Below are positions 33,205 through 40,760 of a stretch of DNA of 64,000 nt, piece by piece. The stretch covers positions 558,001-622,000 of the forward strand of contig NZ_CP061169.1 of assembly GCF_011751765.2 (NCBI RefSeq), written 5' to 3'. How positions within the stretch are numbered: the stretch's first letter is position 1; each line of letters opens with the position of its first letter. The notes under the pieces are model-generated. The model was given only the letters and a program-made list of their open reading frames with translations. It searched no databases and was not told the DNA's origin. The DNA is from Paramicrobacterium chengjingii (GTDB lineage: Bacteria; Actinomycetota; Actinomycetes; Actinomycetales; Microbacteriaceae). Made by a program: the position numbers and the translations under genes.

Positions 33205-33720
33205 ATGGCGAACAAGGAAGCCGCGGTTGCCGAGCTCACGGACAAGTTCCAGAACTCGACTGCCGTTCTGCTGACCGAGTATCGCGGCCTCACTGTGGGT
33301 CAGCTCAAGGAGCTGCGCAAGTCCATCAGTGCGGACGCAACCTACGCCGTGGTGAAGAACACGCTGACCAAGATCGCTGCGAACAAGGCAGACATGTCGT
33401 CACTCAACGACGACCTGACCGGCCCCACAGCAATCGCTTTCGTGCACGGAGACCCCGTCGCTGTCGCGAAAGGCCTGCGCGCTTTCACCAAGGCAAACCC
33501 TCTCCTGGTGATCAAGGGTGGTTACTTTGACGGTAACCCGCTGACCGCCGAAGAGGTAGGCAAGCTCGCCGACCTCGAGTCCCGTGAAGTACTGCTGGCG
33601 AAGCTCGCCGGTACCTTCAAGGCCTCGCTGTTCGGAGCCGCATATCTGTTCAACGCACCGCTGTCGAAGGCCGTTCGCACGGTCGACGCGCTGCGTGAGA
33701 AGCAGGAGTCCGCAGCGTAG
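33205..33720 (+). CDS. rplJ: 50S ribosomal protein L10
   Basis: The 171-residue protein anchors the L7/L12 dimers on the ribosomal stalk. The start [20 protein letters not shown], the conserved [16 protein letters not shown] and [10 protein letters not shown], and the C-terminal L12-binding helix ([19 protein letters not shown]) are typical. ATG 33205 is preferred over an in-frame GTG at 33199 because AAGGAG sits 5 nt before the ATG and overlaps the GTG. Confidence 0.98.
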   Translation: MANKEAAVAELTDKFQNSTAVLLTEYRGLTVGQLKELRKSISADATYAVVKNTLTKIAANKADMSSLNDDLTGPTAIAFVHGDPVAVAKGLRAFTKANPLLVIKGGYFDGNPLTAEEVGKLADLESREVLLAKLAGTFKASLFGAAYLFNAPLSKAVRTVDALREKQESAA

Positions 33721-33767
33721 GCACGTGCCTGCCCGCGGTGAGTACACGATTCAACAAGGAGAAAATA

Positions 33768-34154
33768 ATGGCAAAGCTGTCAACTGAGGAGCTCATCGAG
33801 GGCTTCAAGGAGCTCACGCTCATCGAGCTCAACGAGTTCGTCAAGGTGTTCGAGGAGACCTTCGAGGTCACCGCTGCCGCTCCCGTCGCCGTTGCTGGTG
33901 CAGCTCCGGTCGCTGGTGCTGCTGAAGAAGAGGCCGAAGAGCAGACCGAGTTCGACGTCATCCTCGAGGGTGCTGGCGACAAGAAGATCCAGGTCATCAA
34001 GGTCGTCCGCGAGCTCACCTCGCTCGGCCTCGGCGACGCGAAGGGCCTCGTCGACGGCGCTCCGAAGGCTGTGCTCGAGGGCGCAAACAAGGAGACCGCT
34101 GACAAGGCAAAGGCTGCTCTCGAAGAGGCCGGCGCCAGCGTCACACTCAAGTAG
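33768..34154 (+). CDS. rplL: 50S ribosomal protein L7/L12
   Basis: The 128-residue stalk protein recruits translation factors. It has the N-terminal dimerisation helix [20 protein letters not shown], an Ala/Pro/Val hinge ([20 protein letters not shown]) and the C-terminal domain [20 protein letters not shown] with [21 protein letters not shown] lies 7 nt before ATG 33768. It follows rplJ by 47 nt and is ended by a hairpin at 34185-34219. Confidence 0.98.
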   Translation: MAKLSTEELIEGFKELTLIELNEFVKVFEETFEVTAAAPVAVAGAAPVAGAAEEEAEEQTEFDVILEGAGDKKIQVIKVVRELTSLGLGDAKGLVDGAPKAVLEGANKETADKAKAALEEAGASVTLK

Positions 34155-34184
34155 TCACGTCCCCTCACGGGACAATTGTGATTC

Positions 34185-34219
34185 CAGAAGGCTCTGCCCC
34201 TCCGGGGTGGGGCCTTCTG
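34185..34219 (+). terminator. terminator after rplL
   Basis: CAGAAGGC pairs with GCCTTCTG, continued by CCCC/GGGG around a TCCG turn. It is followed by CTGTTAAATT. Confidence 0.7.
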
Positions 34220-34247
34220 CTGTTAAATTCCACATCCCTCGCTTTGC

Positions 34248-34266
34248 TATATAGATAGGCTATATA
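34248..34266. promoter_or_regulatory. palindromic operator TATATAG-N5-CTATATA over the MarR-MFS promoter
   Basis: Perfect 7-bp arms flank ATAGG. The site contains TAGGCT (34256-34261), a plausible -10, and ends 4 nt before the ATG of the MarR gene at 34271, so the regulator very likely represses its own operon here. Confidence 0.65.
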
Positions 34267-34270
34267 TATT

Positions 34271-34747
34271 ATGGCAGATATGACCGGACGCTCGCGTGAA
34301 GAAAATGACCGCGAGACAGAAGTGCTGATCGGGGAACTCGTCTCATCGGCGCATCGGCTGACTCGACTTGCTGCTCAGGCTCTTGTTGATCCGCAGAACC
34401 CGGCTGTGTGGCGCACGATTTCCGCTCTGCGCTCTCTCGGCCCGACGCGGCTGGGGGAGCTTGCCCGGCAATCGCGAGTGACGCAGCCGACAATGACGAA
34501 GATCGTTCAGCACCTCGTCGAAATGGGCTGGGTGACCCGCGTCTCCGACCCCGACGATGCCCGCGCGCAGGTGCTCGACGTGACGGAGAGCGGTATTGAG
34601 GCTCTCGGCGAGTGGCGTTCAGCGCTCGCGCGTTCCCTCGCTCCCTACTTCGCCGGACTCAGCCGTGACGATGCCCAGGTCATTGCACGCACACTCGAGA
34701 TCGTCAACGAGCGCACATCTGTCGATCGCGGCACAACCCCAAGATAA
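34271..34747 (+). CDS. MarR family transcriptional regulator
   Basis: The 158-residue winged-helix regulator has VWRTISALRSLGPTRLGELA, the recognition helix RQSRVTQPTMTKIVQHLVEM and the wing VTRVSDPDDARAQVLDVTES. It is followed after 15 nt by an MFS pump. The palindrome 34248-34266 touching its start codon indicates autoregulation. There is no ribosome binding site, and a TAGGCT 9 nt upstream fits a near-leaderless transcript. Confidence 0.92.
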   Translation: MADMTGRSREENDRETEVLIGELVSSAHRLTRLAAQALVDPQNPAVWRTISALRSLGPTRLGELARQSRVTQPTMTKIVQHLVEMGWVTRVSDPDDARAQVLDVTESGIEALGEWRSALARSLAPYFAGLSRDDAQVIARTLEIVNERTSVDRGTTPR

Positions 34748-34762
34748 AGGAGATCAATTCCC

Positions 34763-36007
34763 GTGAAAGCATCCTCTGATGGTGGTATGCGTGACATCCT
34801 GAAGCAACCCAAGTCTGTCTGGGCCGTGGCATTCGCCGCGGTCATTGCGTTCATGGGCATCGGTCTCGTCGATCCGATTCTTCCGAGCATCGCCGAAGAC
34901 CTTCAGGCAACGCCAACAGAGACAGAAATGCTCTTCACCAGCTATCTTGCGGTGACGGGAATCGCCATGTTCTTCACGAGTTGGCTCTCGAGTCGCCTCG
35001 GTGCGAAGCGCACGCTGATGTTCGGTCTCGTCCTCATCGTGGCGTTCGCGTTGTTCGCCGCGCTGTCGAACAACGTTGAGGCAGTCATCGGCTTCCGTGC
35101 GGGCTGGGGCCTCGGCAACGCGCTGTTCATCTCGACGGCACTGGCGACAATCGTCGGGTCAGCAGCCGGCGGCTCCAGCGCGGCGATCATTCTGTACGAG
35201 GCCGCTCTCGGCCTCGGTATCGCCGTCGGCCCGCTCCTCGGGGGCCTACTCGGCCACATCAGCTGGCGAGGGCCGTTCTTCGGCACTGCTGTTCTCATGG
35301 CGATCGGCTTTATCGCCATCGTCACTCTGCTGAAGTCCGACTCCGGGGCAAACGCTCGCGTCGAGCCGATTCCTGTCTCGGCACCATTCAAAGCGCTTGC
35401 CCGACCGGCACTCGGTCTGCTCGCCATTGCTGCACTCTTCTACAACATGGCATTCTTCGTTCTGCTTGCCTACTCACCGTTTCCACTGGGACTTCCGGCA
35501 ATGGGTCTCGGATTGACGTTCTTCGGCTGGGGCGTGGGACTCGCCCTCACGAGTGTCTTCCTCGCGCCATTCCTGACAGCGCGACTTCAGCGAACGACGG
35601 TGCTGCGCATCGCCCTCGCGCTGTTGGCGCTCACGCTCATCATCGCGGGTCTCGTCATCGACAGCGTCCCCGGGCTCATTGCCTGCATCGTCTTCGGTGG
35701 GCTCGTGCTCGGCGTGCTGAACACCGTGCTCACCGAGTCGGTCATGGAATCAACCGATCTTCCACGCTCGGTCGCATCGTCCGCCTACTCTGGTGTCCGC
35801 TTCGTCGGTGGTGCTATCGCCCCGACCGCGGCGACGATCCTTGCCGATGCCTTTGGCGCGTCGGTGCCGTACTTCGTCGCTGCCGGTGCTGCGCTCATCT
35901 CGTTCCTCGTGGTCCTGATTGGGCACCGAGTGCTCCACAGGGTGAACGCGCCGATCGAAAGCGAGCTGGAAGAAGCTTCCGCGATCGCCGCCGGTGAGGC
36001 ATCCTGA
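34763..36007 (+). CDS. MFS transporter, DHA1-type drug efflux pump (12 helices)
   Basis: The 414-residue membrane protein has about 12 helices, with GIGLVDPILPSIAEDLQATP in helix 1 (typical of Bmr/MdtG-like pumps), SSRLGAKRTLMFGLVL as motif A and LYEAALGLGIAVGPLLGGLLG as motif C. It probably exports hydrophobic compounds. GTG 34763 has AAGGAGATC 9 nt upstream and the gene is 15 nt behind its MarR regulator. It converges with the LacI gene (4-nt gap). Confidence 0.92.
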   Translation: MKASSDGGMRDILKQPKSVWAVAFAAVIAFMGIGLVDPILPSIAEDLQATPTETEMLFTSYLAVTGIAMFFTSWLSSRLGAKRTLMFGLVLIVAFALFAALSNNVEAVIGFRAGWGLGNALFISTALATIVGSAAGGSSAAIILYEAALGLGIAVGPLLGGLLGHISWRGPFFGTAVLMAIGFIAIVTLLKSDSGANARVEPIPVSAPFKALARPALGLLAIAALFYNMAFFVLLAYSPFPLGLPAMGLGLTFFGWGVGLALTSVFLAPFLTARLQRTTVLRIALALLALTLIIAGLVIDSVPGLIACIVFGGLVLGVLNTVLTESVMESTDLPRSVASSAYSGVRFVGGAIAPTAATILADAFGASVPYFVAAGAALISFLVVLIGHRVLHRVNAPIESELEEASAIAAGEAS

Positions 36008-36011
36008 ACGC

Positions 36012-37022
36012 TCAGCGACTGGGCGCTGCGCTCGTTGAATTGCGCACCTTGAGGCGCGTCGGGTGAAAGGTCACGCCCTCTGCAGGGTTCTCGTCCGCAT
36101 CGATCGCTCGAAGAAGCGTGTCGACGACAAGGGTTCCCTGCTCGCGCGGTGACTGCTCGAATGTGGTCAGCGAGAACATCGCCGCGCATTCGTGGCCGTC
36201 GATGCCGATCACACTCAGTTGGCCTGGAACGTCGATGCCGAGTCGTCTGGCCGCGATGATGGCGCCGATCGCGAGTTCGTCGCACGCGGCAAAGATCGCG
36301 GTTGGCCGGTCTCGAGCATCGGTCAGCACATCGACAGCGGCTTCATATCCGTCAGGGATGCTCATATCTGCATCACGGATGCGATCGGTGAAGGCGAGTC
36401 CAGCGGCGGCCATTGCCTGTTCATATCCGAGACGGCGCTTGCGCGGAACCGAGAAATCGGTGCGTGGCCCGGAGTCTCCGCCGAGGTGCACGATGTTCGT
36501 GTGGCCGAGGCTGACCAAATGCTCTGTCGCCAGACGAGAGATGCCGACATCATCGACGGCGATGGACGCGATGCCGGGGACGTGTCCGCCGATGCCGACA
36601 AGCGGACGGCCGAGTGTGCGCAGGTGCACGATGTCAGATTCATCGGGCTCGACGGCAACAGCGATGATCCCATCAAAGCGCTTGCGTGCAAGGAAATAGT
36701 CGAAGACGTCGTCGCTGCGTTCGTTGGGGTGAACGTTATAGAGAGTCATGTCGTAGCCATGGGAGCGCAGCTCGGACTCGATGCCCTCGAGCACTTCGCC
36801 GAAGAACCAGCGAGAGATGAACGGGATCATCACGCCCACAGTCTTCGTGCGCCCGGTGACGAGGCTCGCGGCGTTGGGCGAGGCGACATACCCGAGTTTG
36901 TCGGCTGCCGAGCTGACCCTCAGTCGCGTTTCCTCCGAGACATAGCCGCCCCCGGACAGCGCTCTGCTCGCTGTTGACTTTGAAACGCCGGCGAGCTTCG
37001 CCACGTCGGCGAGAGCGCTCAT
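36012..37022 (-). CDS. LacI family transcriptional regulator
   Basis: The 336-residue repressor has the LacI helix-turn-helix ALADVAKLAGVSKSTASRAL with hinge helix SPNAASLVTGRTK, then a periplasmic-binding-protein-like sensor (VGVMIPFISRWFFGEVLEGI, IIAVAVEPDESD, AIFAACDELAIGAI, LSVIGIDGHE). ATG 37022 has GGAGG 6 nt upstream; an upstream in-frame ATG lacks one. It is divergent from an alpha-glucoside-type ABC transporter, and two GGAACCGGTTCC palindromes lie between them, so it most likely controls sugar uptake and itself. Confidence 0.93.
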   Translation of the reverse strand: MSALADVAKLAGVSKSTASRALSGGGYVSEETRLRVSSAADKLGYVASPNAASLVTGRTKTVGVMIPFISRWFFGEVLEGIESELRSHGYDMTLYNVHPNERSDDVFDYFLARKRFDGIIAVAVEPDESDIVHLRTLGRPLVGIGGHVPGIASIAVDDVGISRLATEHLVSLGHTNIVHLGGDSGPRTDFSVPRKRRLGYEQAMAAAGLAFTDRIRDADMSIPDGYEAAVDVLTDARDRPTAIFAACDELAIGAIIAARRLGIDVPGQLSVIGIDGHECAAMFSLTTFEQSPREQGTLVVDTLLRAIDADENPAEGVTFHPTRLKVRNSTSAAPSR

Positions 37023-37121
37023 GGTGGCCTCCGTAGCGGCAGTAGAAACACTCGAGTCCGCGAGCCGACGAAGATTCGTGGCTCTCACTCGAGGCGACAG
37101 TACCGCAGATTAGCTCATTGT

Positions 37122-37133
37122 GGAACCGGTTCC
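37122..37133. promoter_or_regulatory. LacI-family operator GGAACCGGTTCC (regulator-proximal)
   Basis: A perfect 12-bp palindrome with the central CG step typical of LacI-family sites, 100 nt upstream of the LacI start and identical to the second copy 129 bp away. Confidence 0.75.
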
Positions 37134-37250
37134 TTAGGTCGTGTTTCGCATGAGAGCGCTTCCACTCCGCGCAGATTGGTTCTCAAGGGGATATCTATTT
37201 GTGATCTTGGCGCCTTGTGGGTTTGCTGGGAGCCAAGTAGCTTGGCTACT

Positions 37251-37262
37251 GGAACCGGTTCC
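37251..37262. promoter_or_regulatory. LacI-family operator GGAACCGGTTCC (transporter-proximal)
   Basis: The second perfect copy, 58 nt upstream of the substrate-binding protein ATG. Two identical sites about 129 bp apart allow DNA looping by a tetramer or independent control of the two divergent promoters. Confidence 0.75.
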
Positions 37263-37319
37263 TGACGGTTTTCACGGGTGCCACCACCCGCCCTGCACCA
37301 CTCAACGAGGAGGACAACG

Positions 37320-38669
37320 ATGAGGTTCACACAGCGCAGCAGGCGCGTTCTCATCCCGTTAGCGTTTGCCGGTGTCGCCGGACTTGCGCTGACGGGCTGT
37401 ACCGGAGATATCGCGGCCCAAGATAAGGGAGACACTGACTGCTCGCCGTACGAGGAATACGGCACGTTCGAGAACGAATCCGTTGACATCAGCGGCACCA
37501 TCGTCGACACCGAAGCCGACCTCATGACGAAGACCTGGCAGGATTTCGCAGCGTGCACCGGGATTGACGTCAACTATCAGGGCACGCAGGAGTTTGAAAC
37601 GCAGATCACCGTTCAGGCCAAGGCAGGCAATGCTCCGGACATCGGCATCGTTCCCCAGCCTGGCCTCTTTAACTCGCTCGCCGAAGGGGGCTACCTCAAG
37701 CCCGCCTCGCAGGCCGTCGAGGACCACGTCGACGAATTCTGGTCCGAAGACTGGAAGACATATGGAACCTATAACGACGAGTTTCTCGCAGCGCCGCTCA
37801 TGGCCAGTGTTAAGGGCTACATCTGGTACTCGCCAAGTGAGTTCAAGGACAAGGGCTACGAAATTCCGAAGACACTCGATGAGCTGAAAGAACTCAGCGA
37901 TACCATCGCGGCAGAGGGCGATCACAAGCCCTGGTGCGCCGGTATGGAATCTGGCGAGGCAAGCGGCTGGCCCGGCACCGACTGGATTGAGGACTTCGTT
38001 CTTCGCCAGGCCGGACCCGATGTCTACGACCAATGGGTCACACACGAGATCCCCTTCAACGATCCCGCGATTGTGAAGGCGTTTGATTCGGCCGCCGAAT
38101 ATCTGAAGGATCCCGAGATGGTGAACGGCGGTCTCGGTGACGTATCCACGGTCATCTCCACCGCATTCGGTGACGCAGGGCTTCCGATTCTCGATGGCGA
38201 GTGCTCACTGCACCACCAGGCATCCTTCTATGAAGGGTTCTGGCCGGAGGGCACAAAGGTCGCGGCTGACGGAGACGTCTATGCGTTCCTGATGCCTCCC
38301 ACATCTGCCGATGCCGGACAGGCAGTGACCGGTGGTGGCGAACTCGTCGTCGCGTTCACAGAGAGCGATGCCGTCGAAGCAGTTCGCGCATATCTCTCAA
38401 GCGACACCTGGGCTAACAAGCGCGTCTCTCTCGGCGGTGTCATTAGCGCAAACTCCGGGCTCGATCCGGAGAACGCAGGCAGTGACATTCTGAAGGACAG
38501 CGTCAAGATTCTGCAGAACCCAGACACTGTGTTCCGATTCGACGGCTCCGACCTGATGCCGAGCGCTGTTGGAGCATCCTCCTTCTGGACGGGCATCATC
38601 GAGTGGCTGAACGGCAAGAGCTCACAGGATGTAGCCGACACCATCGAGTCAAGCTGGCCCAGCAGCTGA
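37320..38669 (+). CDS. sugar ABC transporter substrate-binding lipoprotein (AglE-like)
   Basis: The 449-residue lipoprotein has a basic signal peptide and lipobox (AGLALTGC, Cys at about residue 24), then a type I solute-binding fold: MTKTWQDFAACTGIDVNYQG, FETQITVQAKAGNAPDIGIV, GYIWYSPSEFKDKGYEIPKT and WCAGMESGEASGWPGTDWIE. The last is characteristic of AglE-like alpha-glucoside-binding proteins. It would capture an oligosaccharide outside the membrane. ATG 37320 has GGAGG 6 nt upstream. It is the first gene of the operon; a hairpin follows before the permeases. Confidence 0.92.
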   Translation: MRFTQRSRRVLIPLAFAGVAGLALTGCTGDIAAQDKGDTDCSPYEEYGTFENESVDISGTIVDTEADLMTKTWQDFAACTGIDVNYQGTQEFETQITVQAKAGNAPDIGIVPQPGLFNSLAEGGYLKPASQAVEDHVDEFWSEDWKTYGTYNDEFLAAPLMASVKGYIWYSPSEFKDKGYEIPKTLDELKELSDTIAAEGDHKPWCAGMESGEASGWPGTDWIEDFVLRQAGPDVYDQWVTHEIPFNDPAIVKAFDSAAEYLKDPEMVNGGLGDVSTVISTAFGDAGLPILDGECSLHHQASFYEGFWPEGTKVAADGDVYAFLMPPTSADAGQAVTGGGELVVAFTESDAVEAVRAYLSSDTWANKRVSLGGVISANSGLDPENAGSDILKDSVKILQNPDTVFRFDGSDLMPSAVGASSFWTGIIEWLNGKSSQDVADTIESSWPSS

Positions 38670-38683
38670 CCGTATCTGTCGCA

Positions 38684-38709
38684 GGTGGGGCCGCTGAAGC
38701 GGCCCCACC
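38684..38709 (+). terminator. intra-operon hairpin between binding protein and permeases
   Basis: GGTGGGGCCGC and GCGGCCCCACC form a perfect 11-bp stem with a TGAA loop, 15 nt after the binding-protein stop. It probably limits read-through or protects the upstream mRNA so that the binding protein exceeds the permeases. Confidence 0.65.
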
Positions 38710-38744
38710 ATGCTCTTCTTTCCCTCGATGAAAGGCGTCACACA

Positions 38745-39716
38745 ATGACGACTGCTGACCTCATCGGCAAGATCCTCCAGCTGGTTGGCGGCCTGGCGAT
38801 CTTCGCTGCGGTGATCGGAATTCTTCTCTTTCTGCTGGACAAGACGCCCAGACGCGGCCGCAATCTCTGGCAGATCATCGGCTTTCTCGCACCCGCAATG
38901 ATCCTGCTTATTGTGGGGCTGATCTACCCGGCAATTCGAACGACGCTGCTGTCGTTCACGGACCGCAACGGAAACTGGAACGGGCTCGACAACATCGTAT
39001 GGATGTTCACACAGCCCACGATTTTGCTGACACTTCTCAACACCGTCATCTGGGTGATCCTCGTACCGACGATCTCCACTGCCGTCGGTCTCGCCTACGC
39101 GGTGTTCATCGACAAGTCGCGCGGCGAGAAGATCTATAAGGCACTCGTCTTCATGCCCATGGCGATTTCATTCGTCGGCGCGGGCATCATTTGGAAGTTC
39201 GTCTACGACTACCGTGCAGGCGGTCGAGATCAGATCGGCCTCCTCAACCAGATCGTCGTGTGGTTCGGCGGAGAACCAGTACAGTGGCTGCAATCCAGCC
39301 CGATCAACACGTTTCTGCTCATCGTCGTGATGATCTGGATTCAGACCGGATTCGCGATGGTCGTCCTGTCCGCCGCGATCAAGGCGATCCCCGCCGACCA
39401 GCTCGAGGCCGCGGAACTCGACGGCACCAACGCCTGGCAGCGGTTTCGGAACGTCACGCTCCCCGGCATCCGTGGCTCTCTTGTTGTTGTCGTGACGACA
39501 ATCACGATCGCGACGCTCAAGGTGTTCGATATCGTGCGCACGATGACAGCGGGAAACTTCGGCTCGAGCGTTATCGCCAACGAGATGTACACCCAGGCCT
39601 TTCGCGCAAATGAACCGGGCCGCGGCTCGGCGCTTGCTCTCGTTCTGTTCATCATGGTGCTGCCCATCGTGATCTACAACGTGCGCGTGCTGAAGCAGCA
39701 GAGGGAGATCCGATGA
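38745..39716 (+). CDS. sugar ABC transporter permease (AglF/MalF-like)
   Basis: The 323-residue permease has an N-terminal helix, five to six further helices and the ATPase-coupling EAA loop EAAELDGTNAWQRFRNVTLP. PAMILLIVGLIYPAIRTTLLSF opens the transport domain. It pairs with the next gene in a MalFG-like channel. ATG 38745 has GAAAGG 8 nt upstream; the frame upstream crosses the hairpin. Its stop overlaps the next start (ATGA). The periplasmic extension of E. coli MalF is absent. Confidence 0.93.
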   Translation: MTTADLIGKILQLVGGLAIFAAVIGILLFLLDKTPRRGRNLWQIIGFLAPAMILLIVGLIYPAIRTTLLSFTDRNGNWNGLDNIVWMFTQPTILLTLLNTVIWVILVPTISTAVGLAYAVFIDKSRGEKIYKALVFMPMAISFVGAGIIWKFVYDYRAGGRDQIGLLNQIVVWFGGEPVQWLQSSPINTFLLIVVMIWIQTGFAMVVLSAAIKAIPADQLEAAELDGTNAWQRFRNVTLPGIRGSLVVVVTTITIATLKVFDIVRTMTAGNFGSSVIANEMYTQAFRANEPGRGSALALVLFIMVLPIVIYNVRVLKQQREIR

Positions 39717-40693
39717 GCCAGGCACCGACACACACCGCTGCGGTGACGACCAAGGACGGCGGGCAGAAGGCTGGCTTTGACCAGGGATCGAGCCGACGCG
39801 TCAAGCGACGCCTGACCTCGCGCCCTGCGTCAGCGATCGCGCTTCTCATCGCCGTCGTCTGGACGATCCCGACATTCGGACTCTTCGTCTCGTCATTCCG
39901 GCCACAAGAACTGTTGCAGTCCACCGGATGGTGGACGATCTTTCAGAACCCCGGCTTCACGCTCGACAATTATCAGGAAGTGCTGCTCTCAGCATCCGCC
40001 TCGTCACCTCAGCTTGGCGCGTACTTCGTCAACTCGCTTGCCATCGCGATTCCCGGCACGATCTTTCCGATCGTGCTCGGCGCCATGGCCGCGTACGTGT
40101 TCGCGTGGGTGAGGTTCAGAGGCTCGAACTGGCTGTTCATCTTCGTGTTCGCTCTGCAGATCGTGCCGCTGCAGATGGCGCTGCTGCCTCTGCTGCAGCT
40201 GACCGTTCAGCTGCTCAAGCCGGTTCAGGCAGTCATACACGACATCGTCCCGATGATTCCCGAGCAGAGCTATCTTTCGATCTGGGTAGCGCACACGATC
40301 TTCGGGCTTCCCCTCGTGATCTTTCTGCTGCACAATTTCATCTCCGAGATTCCCAAGGACGTCATCGAAGCCGCTCGCGTTGACGGCGCGAGCCACGCCC
40401 AGGTCTTCTTCCGGATCGTGATTCCTCTGGCGATGCCTGCACTCGCCTCCGTTGCGATCTTCCAGTTCCTGTGGGTGTGGAACGACCTGCTGGTCGCCCT
40501 GATCTTCTCGGGCGGAACACAAGACGTCGCACCGCTCACGCAGAGACTGGCAGAGCTCACCGGAACGCGCGGGCAAGACTGGCAGAGGTTGACAGCATCC
40601 GCTTTCGTGTCGCTGATCGTGCCGCTCATTGTGTTCTTCAGCCTGCAACGGTACTTCGTGCGTGGGCTCCTTGCCGGGTCGACGAAGGGCTGA
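39713..40693 (+). CDS. sugar ABC transporter permease (AglG/MalG-like)
   Basis: The 326-residue permease has six helices after a basic cytoplasmic N-terminus; the coupling loop is EAARVDGASHAQVFFRIVIP and the ending QRYFVRGLLAGSTKG is the conserved MalG C-terminus that contacts the ATPase. No ATPase gene follows, as in many actinobacterial operons served by a shared MsiK/MalK-like ATPase encoded elsewhere. Confidence 0.94.
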   Translation: MSQAPTHTAAVTTKDGGQKAGFDQGSSRRVKRRLTSRPASAIALLIAVVWTIPTFGLFVSSFRPQELLQSTGWWTIFQNPGFTLDNYQEVLLSASASSPQLGAYFVNSLAIAIPGTIFPIVLGAMAAYVFAWVRFRGSNWLFIFVFALQIVPLQMALLPLLQLTVQLLKPVQAVIHDIVPMIPEQSYLSIWVAHTIFGLPLVIFLLHNFISEIPKDVIEAARVDGASHAQVFFRIVIPLAMPALASVAIFQFLWVWNDLLVALIFSGGTQDVAPLTQRLAELTGTRGQDWQRLTASAFVSLIVPLIVFFSLQRYFVRGLLAGSTKG

Positions 40694-40748
40694 GCACGCC
40701 GTTCGCCGAGAGCGTCGACGGCGCGCCCGACTCATGGACTCACCTGCG

Positions 40749-40754
40749 TAAGGT
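40749..40754 (+). promoter_or_regulatory. -10 box TAAGGT of a leaderless promoter for the ABC exporter
   Basis: TAAGGT is followed by six bases and the ATG at 40761; no ribosome binding site is present. Confidence 0.5.
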
Positions 40755-40760
40755 GAATCT

